Below, one piece after another: positions 1-8,689 of a DNA stretch of 64,000 nucleotides. Under the pieces are notes generated by a model. It was not told the DNA's origin and made no database searches. It saw nothing but the letters and a program-made list of their open reading frames with translations. Made by a program: the position numbers and the translations under genes. The DNA comes from Janthinobacterium sp. PC23-8. Its GTDB lineage: Bacteria > Pseudomonadota > Gammaproteobacteria > Burkholderiales > Burkholderiaceae_D. The stretch spans positions 2,115,878 to 2,179,877 of the forward strand of contig NZ_NJGY01000001.1 of assembly GCF_002250505.1 (NCBI RefSeq), read 5' to 3'. The stretch's first letter is position 1. The number at the start of each line of letters is the position of its first letter.

Positions 1-210
1 CGGTATTCGGTGTTACGTTTCGCGCTATCGACAAAGCGTTGTGTTTGTCAGCTGCGAAGAAGGAAGAGTATGAAGCATTTCGGCCATTTTGTCAACCCCG
101 TTTTTCAGCGCATTGCGCTTAAAAACTTTCCCTACCTTACTCAGCATTTGCATGCATAGTTCAGCGAGGGGCGAATTATAGCCAAGCAAATGCAGCTGCG
201 CAAGAGCCAT
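1..210. other. Window edge, no gene supported
   Basis: This is the stretch downstream of the alpha-2-macroglobulin operon. I see no convincing gene, terminator or RNA structure. A 61-codon open frame on the minus strand has no visible ribosome-binding site or recognisable motif, and I do not accept it as coding. The sequence is less GC-rich than the neighbouring genes, as expected of intergenic DNA. It may belong to the leader or trailer of something beyond the left edge. Confidence 0.4.
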
Positions 211-966
211 TTATGGGAGGACGAAAGATTTCACCAGCGTCAGCTCGCCGGCGGCCCGCATCGGTACCTGGAAGCTCTGCAGCTTTTCGCGCGGCGTTCC
301 CTCGTTGGTAATGATCGACAATCTGGCCACCGTCAGCACGGCGGTGTTCTGGCCGCTGCCGTAGTAATTGACATAGACGTGATAGTTGCCCTTCACGGGC
401 GCGGTGCTGGAGAAGATCTCCGGGCCGTAGCCAGTGGTCACGTCCACGTCCAGCGCGCCGCCATCCTTCAACACGCGGTTGCCATACCAGGCGTGGCCGC
501 CGTCGGGCGTGATCACATGCAGATCGAGGTCGGTGCCGGCGCTGTCCCACGACAGCACCATGCGCAAGCGCGCCTGGGTCTTGCCCTGGTAGCTATCGAC
601 AAACTGCGTGCGTGCGCGGCTCTTGCCGTCGGGCGAGCGCACTTCCACGCTGTTCGAGCCGCTGCCGAAACCATAGGGCCGGGCGTAGCTGCCGTCCTCG
701 CCCACTTCCATCGGCATGGCCACGCCGTTGACCACCAGAGTGGCGGGTTTGCCCTTGACGGCGCCGGCGATGCGGCCCCGTATCTGCGCCGTTTCGGCCT
801 GGCCCGGTTGCAGGTTGACCGAGGCGGCCGGGTAATTGACCGCTTGCGTATAGTCCTCTTGCGCACCGGCCGAATTGCGCCAGCCGCTCCTGGGCGCGTC
901 GATGGTGACCTGGGCCTGGGCCCACAGTGGCAGCAACAACAAGGGAATCAGCAGTGTCTTCATCAT
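211..966 (-). CDS. Exported DUF2135 protein (YfaP-like), second copy
   Basis: A 251-residue protein with a classic signal peptide (hydrophobic run after MMKTLL, cleavage plausible after AQA near residue 18). The body matches the DUF2135/YfaP family, with the segment DLDLHVITPDG around the middle followed by an aromatic- and glycine-rich beta-strand region. It is a paralogue of the gene directly upstream; both share the order YARPYGFGSGSNS-like, then DLHV.TPDG, then ELTLVK at the C-terminus. It is the last gene of the six-gene operon, starting one base after the preceding stop. Two adjacent ATGs (966 and 963) are possible starts. It is presumably a periplasmic partner of the alpha-2-macroglobulin; the biochemical role of the family is unknown. 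Confidence 0.8.
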   Translation of the reverse strand: MMKTLLIPLLLLPLWAQAQVTIDAPRSGWRNSAGAQEDYTQAVNYPAASVNLQPGQAETAQIRGRIAGAVKGKPATLVVNGVAMPMEVGEDGSYARPYGFGSGSNSVEVRSPDGKSRARTQFVDSYQGKTQARLRMVLSWDSAGTDLDLHVITPDGGHAWYGNRVLKDGGALDVDVTTGYGPEIFSSTAPVKGNYHVYVNYYGSGQNTAVLTVARLSIITNEGTPREKLQSFQVPMRAAGELTLVKSFVLP

Positions 967-967
967 C

Positions 968-1765
968 TCAATACTTGAAAGTCTTGACCAGCGTCAGCTC
1001 GCCGATACCGCGCAAGGGCACGACAAACTCCTCGCGCCGCTCGCGCGCCGTGTTTTCGTTGAATACCAGCGTAATGCGGCTGGTAATGACGGGCCGCTGG
1101 CGCGTCTTCTCGTCGAAGTGATAGCCGTCGCCGCTGAAATTGCCCCAGTAATTGATCCACACCTGGTACAGCCCGTGCATGGACGAGGTCATCATGAAAT
1201 TTTCCGGCCCCGGGCCGTCCACCGTATCGGCGTCGAGCCCGCCGCCGTTGGAGAGGGCCGGATGCGACCAGAACGCATGCTGGCCATCGGGCGTGACTAC
1301 ATGCAGGTCGACCTCGGCCTGGCTGTCGTCCCAGGCGGCGATAATGCGGATCATGGGCTGCGGGCGGCTGCGGTCCGCTTCATAAAACTGCACGCGCTTG
1401 ACCAGCTTGCCGTCGGGCGAGCGGATCTCGATGCTGTTCGAGCCAGAGCCGAAGGAATAGGCGCGCGCATAGCGGCCCTCATCGTCCGTGTACAGCGGCG
1501 TCGGATTGCCATTGACCACCAGCTTGTGGACGCCGCGTTCCTTGCCCGCCTTTTCAAGCTCGCCGCGTATCATGCGCCGGCCGCTCTGCGCGCCACGATC
1601 GATCAGCGAATACGGATAGTTGACCGCCAGTTCATCGGACTTGTCGGTCAATCCCGCGCGGTTCCAGCCGCCAATGGGCGTACTCATGCTCTTGTCGGCG
1701 GCCTGCGCACCAGATCCGGCCAGTACCAGCACGACTGCGCCCGCGAGCGGGAAGAATACATTCAT
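968..1765 (-). CDS. yfaP: Exported DUF2135 protein (YfaP-like), first copy
   Basis: A 265-residue protein with an N-terminal signal peptide (MNVFFPLAGAVVLVLAGSGAQA). The family hallmark reads VDLHVVTPDG, followed by a conserved HAFW-type stretch. The ATG at 1765 overlaps the stop of the upstream DUF2300 gene as ATGA and is preceded by GGAGG, which fixes the start. In Escherichia coli yfaP is the DUF2135 member of the yfaATSQP cluster and Pseudomonas has an equivalent mag operon, so the context is strong. The protein probably acts in the periplasm with the alpha-2-macroglobulin. Its molecular function is unknown; having two DUF2135 genes in tandem suggests duplication and division of roles. 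Confidence 0.85.
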   Translation of the reverse strand: MNVFFPLAGAVVLVLAGSGAQAADKSMSTPIGGWNRAGLTDKSDELAVNYPYSLIDRGAQSGRRMIRGELEKAGKERGVHKLVVNGNPTPLYTDDEGRYARAYSFGSGSNSIEIRSPDGKLVKRVQFYEADRSRPQPMIRIIAAWDDSQAEVDLHVVTPDGQHAFWSHPALSNGGGLDADTVDGPGPENFMMTSSMHGLYQVWINYWGNFSGDGYHFDEKTRQRPVITSRITLVFNENTARERREEFVVPLRGIGELTLVKTFKY

Positions 1766-3456
1766 ATCGCCTCCAGGTTCAGATCGACCAGCCGGCGCGC
1801 CAACTGCTCAACGTATTCTTCATCCTGGCCGCGCGGATGGTTGCGCAAGCCCAGGTGCAGGTATTCATGGGCCAGGGTGATGCGGTCTTCGCGCGTGGCC
1901 AAGGGCCGCATGTAGATGCGGTTGCGCGACTGCTCCGAATACGGCGCGCCGTTCTGCAAGGCGCACACCAGCGGCGCCTGCGATGGCGCCTCGTAGCCGG
2001 CCTCGCGCAGCAGCACGCGCCGCCAGCGTGGCATGGACCGCGCCAGCCAGTCCTCATTTTGCGCCAGGCGCTGGCAGCGCGCGCCGGCATTGCCAAAGGT
2101 GCTCAGCGCGCCGCCCGGATAGGCCGCCGCCAGCAATTGATCATAGTGCTTGCCCTGTTTTGCCTGCCGTACTGCCTCGCTCCAGGCCATGGTGCCTTCG
2201 GACGGCGTGGTGCTGTGATAGCGCACGGTCACGCCATCGACGATCAATTGATCGGTCCAGCGCGCAATCGCCAGCGCCGCCGGCGTGGCGGGGCTGGGAC
2301 TGACGCGCTGGGTGGCGCTGCTGTCGGCGATCTGCTGGCAGCCGGCCACGGTCACCGCGTTCTGCTGCAGATAGGTGCGCGCGGCGATCGCCAAAGCCTT
2401 GGCCGCTTCCGGCTCGCCGGCATTGGCTTCGCGGTCGAGCACGCGCGCCACATATTCATTGACGCCGAAGCGGCCGCGCAATTGCGGACGGCCGCCCTTC
2501 TCTTGTACCAGCATCAGTTCGCCGTTGCTGCGCAAGGCCAGGTTCTGGCCATTGTCAAAGCGCACGTGATAGCGGCCATTGAGCGGGCCGGGTGTGGCAA
2601 TACCGCGCTCACCGCGCACGGCGCGAATCGGATAGCGCTGGAAGTAATCGACCACCACGCAGCCACCATCGTCGGCCGCGCCGACCGGCGGCAAGCTGGC
2701 GGCCAGTTTTGGCGCCCACTGTTCGAACACATTGCTGCTGCCACCGGCGCCGCCAAACCAGATCGGCGTGCCGTCGGCCAGCCAGCCGGCCGCGCCGCCG
2801 ATCCGCTCGTCCCCCCCGCCCTTTTTCTGCTCGTGCCAGGAATACGTCTTGACGCGCAACTGGCTGCCGAACCAGCGGGCAGTACCGGTGCCGCGCCCCG
2901 CGCGCCCATCGAGCACCACGCGCAGCAGCGCCGCTTCGGCGTCCTGGCGGCTGGCGGCCGGGATGCTGGCCAGCGCGCGCAGCAGGCTATCCAGGCGCAC
3001 GGTGCGCTTTGGCGCCAGCTGCGCGGGATCAGCCAGCCAGGCAAAGTCGCCCGCCGGCGCGCCGCCCAAGCGGGCGGTCCAGTATTTGCGCCACGGCGCC
3101 GCCATGATCATCAGGCGCTTGGGCGAAAAGAACAGGCCGCAGGACTGCGCCAGCGCGGCGTCGTGGTCGACGCTCTGGCCGGCATCGCAGCAATACGCCT
3201 CTTCAGGATCGCGGCCGCCGCAGCGGTAGTCTGGCATCGCCACCTTGTTGTCGCTCGCGTAGACATACACGAACAGCTTCCACAGGCTGGCCAGCGGCAC
3301 TTGCCGCGCGCCGTCAAACGGCGGCGGCGCGCCACCCTGGCGCAACTGGCGCACCTCGATCTTGCCGTCGCGCCACCAGGCCACGTCCAATGAGGCCGAC
3401 CAGGCAGGCGTAGCCAGCAGCGTGGCCAACATCAACGCTGGACGTGCGCAGCCCAT
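1762..3456 (-). CDS. yfaQ: DUF2300 protein (YfaQ-like) with SpoIID-like segment and HExxH motif
   Basis: A 564-residue exported protein (signal peptide ending near WSA). An early segment contains SLWKLF and resembles the serine beta-lactamase/transpeptidase S-x-x-K arrangement. In the middle, EYVARVLDREA followed by EAAKALAIAARTYL matches the SpoIID domain pattern, whose known members are peptidoglycan lytic transglycosylases; the glutamate in LDRE corresponds to the usual catalytic position. Near the C-terminus, HEYLHLG gives a zinc-metallopeptidase-type HExxH. The chosen ATG at 3456 overlaps the yfaS stop (TGATG); a GTG one codon earlier at 3459 is also possible. The context implies a periplasmic accessory of the alpha-2-macroglobulin. 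The domain readings are by eye, and enzyme activity is inference. Confidence 0.8.
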   Translation of the reverse strand: MGCARPALMLATLLATPAWSASLDVAWWRDGKIEVRQLRQGGAPPPFDGARQVPLASLWKLFVYVYASDNKVAMPDYRCGGRDPEEAYCCDAGQSVDHDAALAQSCGLFFSPKRLMIMAAPWRKYWTARLGGAPAGDFAWLADPAQLAPKRTVRLDSLLRALASIPAASRQDAEAALLRVVLDGRAGRGTGTARWFGSQLRVKTYSWHEQKKGGGDERIGGAAGWLADGTPIWFGGAGGSSNVFEQWAPKLAASLPPVGAADDGGCVVVDYFQRYPIRAVRGERGIATPGPLNGRYHVRFDNGQNLALRSNGELMLVQEKGGRPQLRGRFGVNEYVARVLDREANAGEPEAAKALAIAARTYLQQNAVTVAGCQQIADSSATQRVSPSPATPAALAIARWTDQLIVDGVTVRYHSTTPSEGTMAWSEAVRQAKQGKHYDQLLAAAYPGGALSTFGNAGARCQRLAQNEDWLARSMPRWRRVLLREAGYEAPSQAPLVCALQNGAPYSEQSRNRIYMRPLATREDRITLAHEYLHLGLRNHPRGQDEEYVEQLARRLVDLNLEAI

Positions 3457-6400
3457 CACTCGATTCTCAGCGCGCGCATGGTCTTGCCGCCGCCCTCGAA
3501 GGCTTTCTGCTCCGGCTGGTACATGCGGTAAAAGCGCGCCGGCGGCAGTACATAATTGCCTTTCTGCCCAAAGCGGATCAGATGGCGCACCGTCACCTCG
3601 CCGTCCAAAGGCTCGATCGGCACCGCATAGCCGTCGCGGCGCTCGGTGTGGCGCGCGCGTTCCAGCGCGGCCGGCTTGTCACCGGCCATGACCATGCCCC
3701 AGGTGGTCGACTCGACCATGGCGCCTGGCGGCAGCGCCACTTCCAGCAAGCCAAAGCGGTTTTTCGTGCCCGCCGCCGCTGTCAAGGTGATTTCATCGAG
3801 GTACAGCGCGTCGGTGCTGATGGTCTCGCCCGGCTTGACCAGCTCCGTCGTGTAACCGCCCTTGCCCGCCTTCATGCGCAGGATGCGCCGCTCGACGGTG
3901 ACCGGCAACGTCTGCGCTTCGACGGCGTGGCTGTCGTACTGCACCACGGCCAGCGTGCCGGCCGGCGCACCAGCGGCACCGATGCGCAGGCGATCCGGTA
4001 CTGCCTTGGTGTCCGTCCAGCGCCACACCGGCTGGCCGCTGCGGCTGTCACGTTTTTGCCATGTGCCTTCCAGCGCCACGGCCGGCCCCTTGCCGAAAGC
4101 CGGGCCGCCCAGTTTCTTCTGCACCCACAGCAAGGTCATCGCGCGGTCCAGGGTCGGCATCTCGGCGCGCACGCTGGCCAGCACGGCCTCGGCCTGGGCC
4201 GGCGGCACTTCGCCGGCCAGTATCAGCAGGGCCTGCGCCACCGGCGCTTTCGATACACTCAGCACCTGCCAGGAGCTGGCCACTTGCAGCTGCAGCGAGT
4301 GCGGCAAGGCGACGCCATTCTGGCCGGCCACCATCGCCACCAGGCCAAAGCTCATCGCCTGCGCCTCGCGGTCAAGCGCGCCGCCCAGCAGCAGGCTGCC
4401 GCTGTCGCCAGGCTGGCGCGGCTTGCCGCCCAGGGTGGCCATCGCGCTGTCGTCGACCAGGCCCGAGACCAGCGTCTGCGTGGGCAGGCCCATTTCGTGC
4501 GCCATCCACAGCACCAGCGCGCGCTCGCCCATCGGGTCCTTCAAGCCGCTTTCGCTGTAGACGGCCAGCAGCTTGTTCCAATGCTCGGCCGGCAGCTCGA
4601 TGCGCAGCGCGCGCGAAGCGTACCAGTCGGCGTAATAGGCGTAGGCCGTCATCAGCGCATTGCCGGCAGTGGCGTTGCCCCACCAGCCGAAGACGGCTTT
4701 CGGGCCGGCCATCGAGACCAGGCGCAAGCGCTGCGCGGTCAAGGTCGCCTGCAAGCGTTCATACGGCGCGCCGGCGTCCGGCCCCAGGCTTTGCGTGGCC
4801 AGCGCCAGCGGAATCAAACGGCTGGCCGTCTGCTCGACGCAGCCATACGGATAGTCGATCAGGTCGTCGGCGATGCGCGCAAACTGGCTGGCCGCCCCTT
4901 GCGCGAACGAGACGCGGATATTGCGCGCGTCCGCCGGCAGCTTGAGCGCCAGCTCGCCGCTTGTACCATCGAGTGGCAGCACCAGCGAGCGCGGGCTGCT
5001 CCAGGCGGCAGGCAGCGTCTGCATGGAGGTATCGAGCGCGTCGACCAGCTTGCCGTTCTGTTTCACTTCCAGGCGCAGCGGACCACTGCCTGCAGTGCCG
5101 GCTGAAAGCGGGAATTCGACGTAGTTGACACCGGGCCTGGCCGACAGTTTTTCCGTTTTCGGCTGCGTGCCACCCGATAGCGTAACCTCCAGCGCCTGCT
5201 CCTTGCCGGTCTGGTTGAACACGGCCACCGAAGCGCGCGGGGCGTCGCCGGCGCGCATCCAGTCCGGCGCGGTCCACTTGGCATAGAAGTTTTTATCGGA
5301 ACGCAGATAGCCGGTGCGCTGGCCCACGCGGCCCTGCTCGTCCATCGCGCGGCCGGTAATCCTCCAGCGCGTCAGCGCGTCGGGCATGGTGAAGCTCACG
5401 CGCGCATTGCCATTGGCGTCGGTCTTCAGCGACGGCGCCCAGTAGGCGGTATCGATATTGTCGCGGCGCGGGCGCTCGAGCACCTTGACGCCGCGCTCGT
5501 TGTAATTGTGGCGTGCCGGCGCGCCGGCAGTGCGCCCCTGCGCCATGTCGTAGCTGATGAACGACAGGCTGGCCGTGGTACGCACATTGTTGCGGCGCGG
5601 ATGATAAAAAAAGTCGCCGATGTCGGGGGCGATTTCAGGCTGCAGCACATAGATCATTTCATCGACCACGCCCAGCGCCACCATGGTGCTCAAGGGCTTG
5701 CCGTCCAGCGTCGCCTTCACATCGAGCGTGACTTTTTCGCCCGGCTGGTAGACCTCCTTGTCAGCCTTGAACTGCAGCGCGATGCGCGGCTCGATCACCT
5801 GCAGACCGGCATTTTCGAACACGAAGTCGCCATTGCGCGTGTAGGCCACCGAGAACGTCATGTTCGGGCCATGCTCTTCTTTCACGGGAATGCGCACGCG
5901 CCACTGGCGCGGCGCCACGCGCTGCGCCTTGTACCAGTCGGCGCCGCCTGCCATCAGGCCATAATGTTCCACCTTGTCGCGCTCCAGCGTGAACAGCGCC
6001 TGGTCGACCTTGTCGGAAAACGTTATCAGGGCCTCGGCAGTGTCGCCGGGACGATAGCGGGCGCGGTCAAGCACGATCTCGATGCTGCCCGGCGTGGCCT
6101 GCACGCCGTCGCCCGAGACCCAGTGACTGGCAGCGGCCAGCAGGTTGCCGCGCTCGTCGCGCAGGGTCAGCTGATACGAGCCCGAGGCCGGGAATGTCAC
6201 GTCCCAGCCCTTGGCGGCGGGGTCGAAAGCGCCTTCGGTCTTGCTCTGTTTTTCCAGCTGCACCATCTCCCAGCGCACCGGTTTGGCCGCGCCCTGGCCA
6301 TCGGCCAGCAGGTCGAAATGCACGTTTTGTCCCGGGTCGGAAAACTGGCGCGCCGCCTTCAGCTGATAGCTGCTGGTCGAGCGTTCGATCATCAGTTCGC

Positions 6401-8018
6401 GCGTCGCCTTGACGCGGTAGGCCGCGCCATCGGTGGCCAGCACGGTCAAGATGTAGCGCGACGGATCGGTGGCCGGCGGCAGCGCAAAATCCACATTGCC
6501 GCTGCCGTCGCTGGTCACTTCCTCGGTTTTCAAAGCCACCGGAAACAGGCCGCTGTAACGCAGCTCGCCCTCGACCATGGTGTTTTGCTGGCTGCGCAGC
6601 GACAGGGTCATCTTCGCGTTTTTCACTGGTTTACCGTCCGGGTAGCGCAGCGCGATACTGCCCTTGACCGCTTCGCCCGTCTTGAATTCCGGTTTCGCCG
6701 GCTGGACATTGATTTCAAAGTGCGGCTTGACATAGTCGGCCACGCGGAAGGCCGCGCCATACACGCCGTCCTTGTAGTTGAAGCGCAGCTCATAGCCGCC
6801 GGCCGTCGCTTCGGCAGGCAGGCGGAAGCGCGTGTCGGCACCCGTGTCGCCAGACAGCTGCAGCGTTTGCGTCAGCAGCGGCGTGCCGTTGGGATTGAGT
6901 ACGGTGAGGCTCAGCGGCGCACCTGCGGCAGCTTGCGAATTGCGCGCGGAGGTAAATTCGCGGCCCAGAAACTTGACGTTGACCTCGTCGCCCGGGCGGT
7001 ACAGGGGCCGGTCGGTGACGGCATAGATCTTGGTGTTGTAGATCTCGCTGTCATAGTAAAAATTCTCGGACACGAACACGCCGCCGGCGCGGTCCTGGCC
7101 CAGCACATACGTGTGTTCGGGGCTGCCGCGCTCGAGCGAGGCGACGCCGTCCGCGCCAGTGACCGCAGACTGCAGCACGCCGGTGCCATCGGTCCACGCC
7201 ACATTGGCGCCGGCCACGGCGGCGCTGGTGTCGCGCCGCGCGGTCCAGACCAGCATCTGGCCGGACGACACCTTGGTCACCGCCACCGTGTCGGACACAA
7301 ACACCAGCGTGGTGGCGCGGTGCTCGCCGATGATCGCTTCGATCAGGTACAGGCCCGGCTTGCGTTTGCCCAGCGGGATCATCACATTGCCGGCACCGGC
7401 AACGATAAATTCGCTGCTGGAGCCGTCGAGTTTCACGCCTTTGGGCGGCTCGATGGCCTTGGCCTGCCACAGCGGATAGCGGAAGCTGTCGACCAGCTCC
7501 ATGCCCTTGATCGGTTTATATTGCGGATGGTTGGCGAACACGGTGCGGCGGCGGATCGCGTCGTTGGTCGCCAGCTGCGGCTGTTCTTTCGTGACGGCCA
7601 GGCGCGCCTCGCCCGAAAACAGCTTGCGCCAGGCCAGGCGCGACTGCTTCCACCAGCTGTCCCACAAAAAGCTCAGGGTATTGGCCAGGCCTTCGCCCTG
7701 GTAATTGCCCTCGACCTCGATGCGGTGCAGATTGCGCTGCTTTTTCAAGAACTCCATCGGTTCGGGCACGCGGTAGACGACGATATCGGCCCCCGAATAC
7801 GCTTCCAGGTTCATGCGCCCCATGTCGCGGCCCGGCACTTCCAGGCGCACGCGCGCTTCATCGACACTGCCGTAGCTGGCGTCCGACAGCAGGAAGAACG
7901 GTTCGCCCTTGAAGGGCGCGTAGTTGCTCGGTTCGCGTTCCTGCGCCGAAGCGCTGCCCAGCATGAGTAACGCCAGCAGGCCGGCAAAGAGCATCTTCAT
8001 GATGGAAATCGGCTTCAT
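3456..8018 (-). CDS. yfaS: Alpha-2-macroglobulin family protein (YfaS/MagD-like)
   Basis: A very long exported protein of 1520 residues, with signal sequence MKPISIMKMLFAGLLALLMLGSASA. It shows the typical order of bacterial alpha-2-macroglobulins: repeated MG beta-sandwich domains (for example TDRPLYRPGDEVNVKF near residue 330), a central A2M signature with WAPSLKTDANG and FTMPDALTRWR, then a helical thioester domain. That domain contains YPYGCVEQTASRL near residue 1060, the CxEQ thioester motif that traps proteases covalently in this superfamily. Members are periplasmic or envelope anchored and are thought to protect the envelope from proteases, often with peptidoglycan synthases. The ATG at 8018 overlaps the yfaT stop as ATGA; a second ATG at 8000 is possible. 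There is no lipobox cysteine, so it is soluble periplasmic rather than a lipoprotein, unlike the YfhM type. Confidence 0.93.
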   Translation of the reverse strand: MKPISIMKMLFAGLLALLMLGSASAQEREPSNYAPFKGEPFFLLSDASYGSVDEARVRLEVPGRDMGRMNLEAYSGADIVVYRVPEPMEFLKKQRNLHRIEVEGNYQGEGLANTLSFLWDSWWKQSRLAWRKLFSGEARLAVTKEQPQLATNDAIRRRTVFANHPQYKPIKGMELVDSFRYPLWQAKAIEPPKGVKLDGSSSEFIVAGAGNVMIPLGKRKPGLYLIEAIIGEHRATTLVFVSDTVAVTKVSSGQMLVWTARRDTSAAVAGANVAWTDGTGVLQSAVTGADGVASLERGSPEHTYVLGQDRAGGVFVSENFYYDSEIYNTKIYAVTDRPLYRPGDEVNVKFLGREFTSARNSQAAAGAPLSLTVLNPNGTPLLTQTLQLSGDTGADTRFRLPAEATAGGYELRFNYKDGVYGAAFRVADYVKPHFEINVQPAKPEFKTGEAVKGSIALRYPDGKPVKNAKMTLSLRSQQNTMVEGELRYSGLFPVALKTEEVTSDGSGNVDFALPPATDPSRYILTVLATDGAAYRVKATRELMIERSTSSYQLKAARQFSDPGQNVHFDLLADGQGAAKPVRWEMVQLEKQSKTEGAFDPAAKGWDVTFPASGSYQLTLRDERGNLLAAASHWVSGDGVQATPGSIEIVLDRARYRPGDTAEALITFSDKVDQALFTLERDKVEHYGLMAGGADWYKAQRVAPRQWRVRIPVKEEHGPNMTFSVAYTRNGDFVFENAGLQVIEPRIALQFKADKEVYQPGEKVTLDVKATLDGKPLSTMVALGVVDEMIYVLQPEIAPDIGDFFYHPRRNNVRTTASLSFISYDMAQGRTAGAPARHNYNERGVKVLERPRRDNIDTAYWAPSLKTDANGNARVSFTMPDALTRWRITGRAMDEQGRVGQRTGYLRSDKNFYAKWTAPDWMRAGDAPRASVAVFNQTGKEQALEVTLSGGTQPKTEKLSARPGVNYVEFPLSAGTAGSGPLRLEVKQNGKLVDALDTSMQTLPAAWSSPRSLVLPLDGTSGELALKLPADARNIRVSFAQGAASQFARIADDLIDYPYGCVEQTASRLIPLALATQSLGPDAGAPYERLQATLTAQRLRLVSMAGPKAVFGWWGNATAGNALMTAYAYYADWYASRALRIELPAEHWNKLLAVYSESGLKDPMGERALVLWMAHEMGLPTQTLVSGLVDDSAMATLGGKPRQPGDSGSLLLGGALDREAQAMSFGLVAMVAGQNGVALPHSLQLQVASSWQVLSVSKAPVAQALLILAGEVPPAQAEAVLASVRAEMPTLDRAMTLLWVQKKLGGPAFGKGPAVALEGTWQKRDSRSGQPVWRWTDTKAVPDRLRIGAAGAPAGTLAVVQYDSHAVEAQTLPVTVERRILRMKAGKGGYTTELVKPGETISTDALYLDEITLTAAAGTKNRFGLLEVALPPGAMVESTTWGMVMAGDKPAALERARHTERRDGYAVPIEPLDGEVTVRHLIRFGQKGNYVLPPARFYRMYQPEQKAFEGGGKTMRALRIE

Positions 8019-8689
8019 GACAGGAACGCCAGCCGGAACACTCCGACGAAATTCGGATTGTTGGGCACAGGTTGCCACCGGGTGTCCTTCCAGGTCGTGA
8101 GTTGTTGGATATCGACGGTCCGCAGACCATTGTCGTCGGGGCTGACCGTGCCGGTGTGGTAGGCGATGCGCGCCCCCATCCAGACCATCAGGTGTTGTTC
8201 GTCGCCCTGGTCGAAAAACAGCAGGTCGCCGGGCAGGGCCTGGCTGATTTCGCGGGCGATAAAGCGGCTGTTGTGCTGCACCAGCGCCAGCGCCGTGACA
8301 AAGTGGCCGACGCTGCCGCCCGTTTGCACCCAGCGGTTGCGCAAAGCCGCCTGCGCCGCAGTCAGCTCCAGCTCGGGCGGCAGGCGCCGGTCGCTGGCGA
8401 TGCCGTTCGCATGCAGCCATTTTGCATCGTGTACGGTGAGCGCTTCATTGACGGCAAAGCGCACCAGGCCGGCGCAATCGCGGTGCGTCCAGCGCGGCGA
8501 CGGCCCCCGTTCGATCTGCGCGTTGACGATGCGCAGCATCCAGGCCTGGAAGGCGCGGCTTTGCGCCTGCGACAGCTGCACTTGCGGCTCGGCGAGTTCG
8601 CGCAGGGCCCAGGCCCGGGGCGAGCTCGCCGTGGCGGCGCAAGCGGCCATCACCCGCAGGCAGGCACGTCGACCATGTAACTGCGTCAT
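8015..8689 (-). CDS. yfaT: DUF1175 protein (YfaT-like), NlpC/P60-like signatures
   Basis: A 224-residue protein with a positively charged N-terminus (GRRACLRVMAACAATA) and probable signal cleavage after RAWA. The start at 8689 is set by ATGA overlap with the yfaA stop and a perfect AGGAGG eight bases upstream. The family is DUF1175. The segments HRDCAGLVRFAVNEAL and EQHLMVWMGARIAYHTG resemble the catalytic cysteine (DC.GLV) and histidine (H...Y.G) motifs of NlpC/P60 cysteine peptidases, many of which cut peptidoglycan stem peptides. That similarity is my reading and needs a profile search. The gene is co-translated with yfaS, so stoichiometric production for one envelope complex is likely. 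Confidence 0.83.
   Translation of the reverse strand: MTQLHGRRACLRVMAACAATASSPRAWALRELAEPQVQLSQAQSRAFQAWMLRIVNAQIERGPSPRWTHRDCAGLVRFAVNEALTVHDAKWLHANGIASDRRLPPELELTAAQAALRNRWVQTGGSVGHFVTALALVQHNSRFIAREISQALPGDLLFFDQGDEQHLMVWMGARIAYHTGTVSPDDNGLRTVDIQQLTTWKDTRWQPVPNNPNFVGVFRLAFLS

Noticed and set aside
25-210. 61-codon minus-strand frame at the window edge
   Set aside because: No ribosome-binding site, no motif and no context; likely chance.
5508-7970. 820-codon open frame on the plus strand opposite yfaS
   Set aside because: Antisense shadow of a high-GC gene; low-complexity His/Arg/Gln-rich product without motifs, while the minus strand gives a clear alpha-2-macroglobulin.
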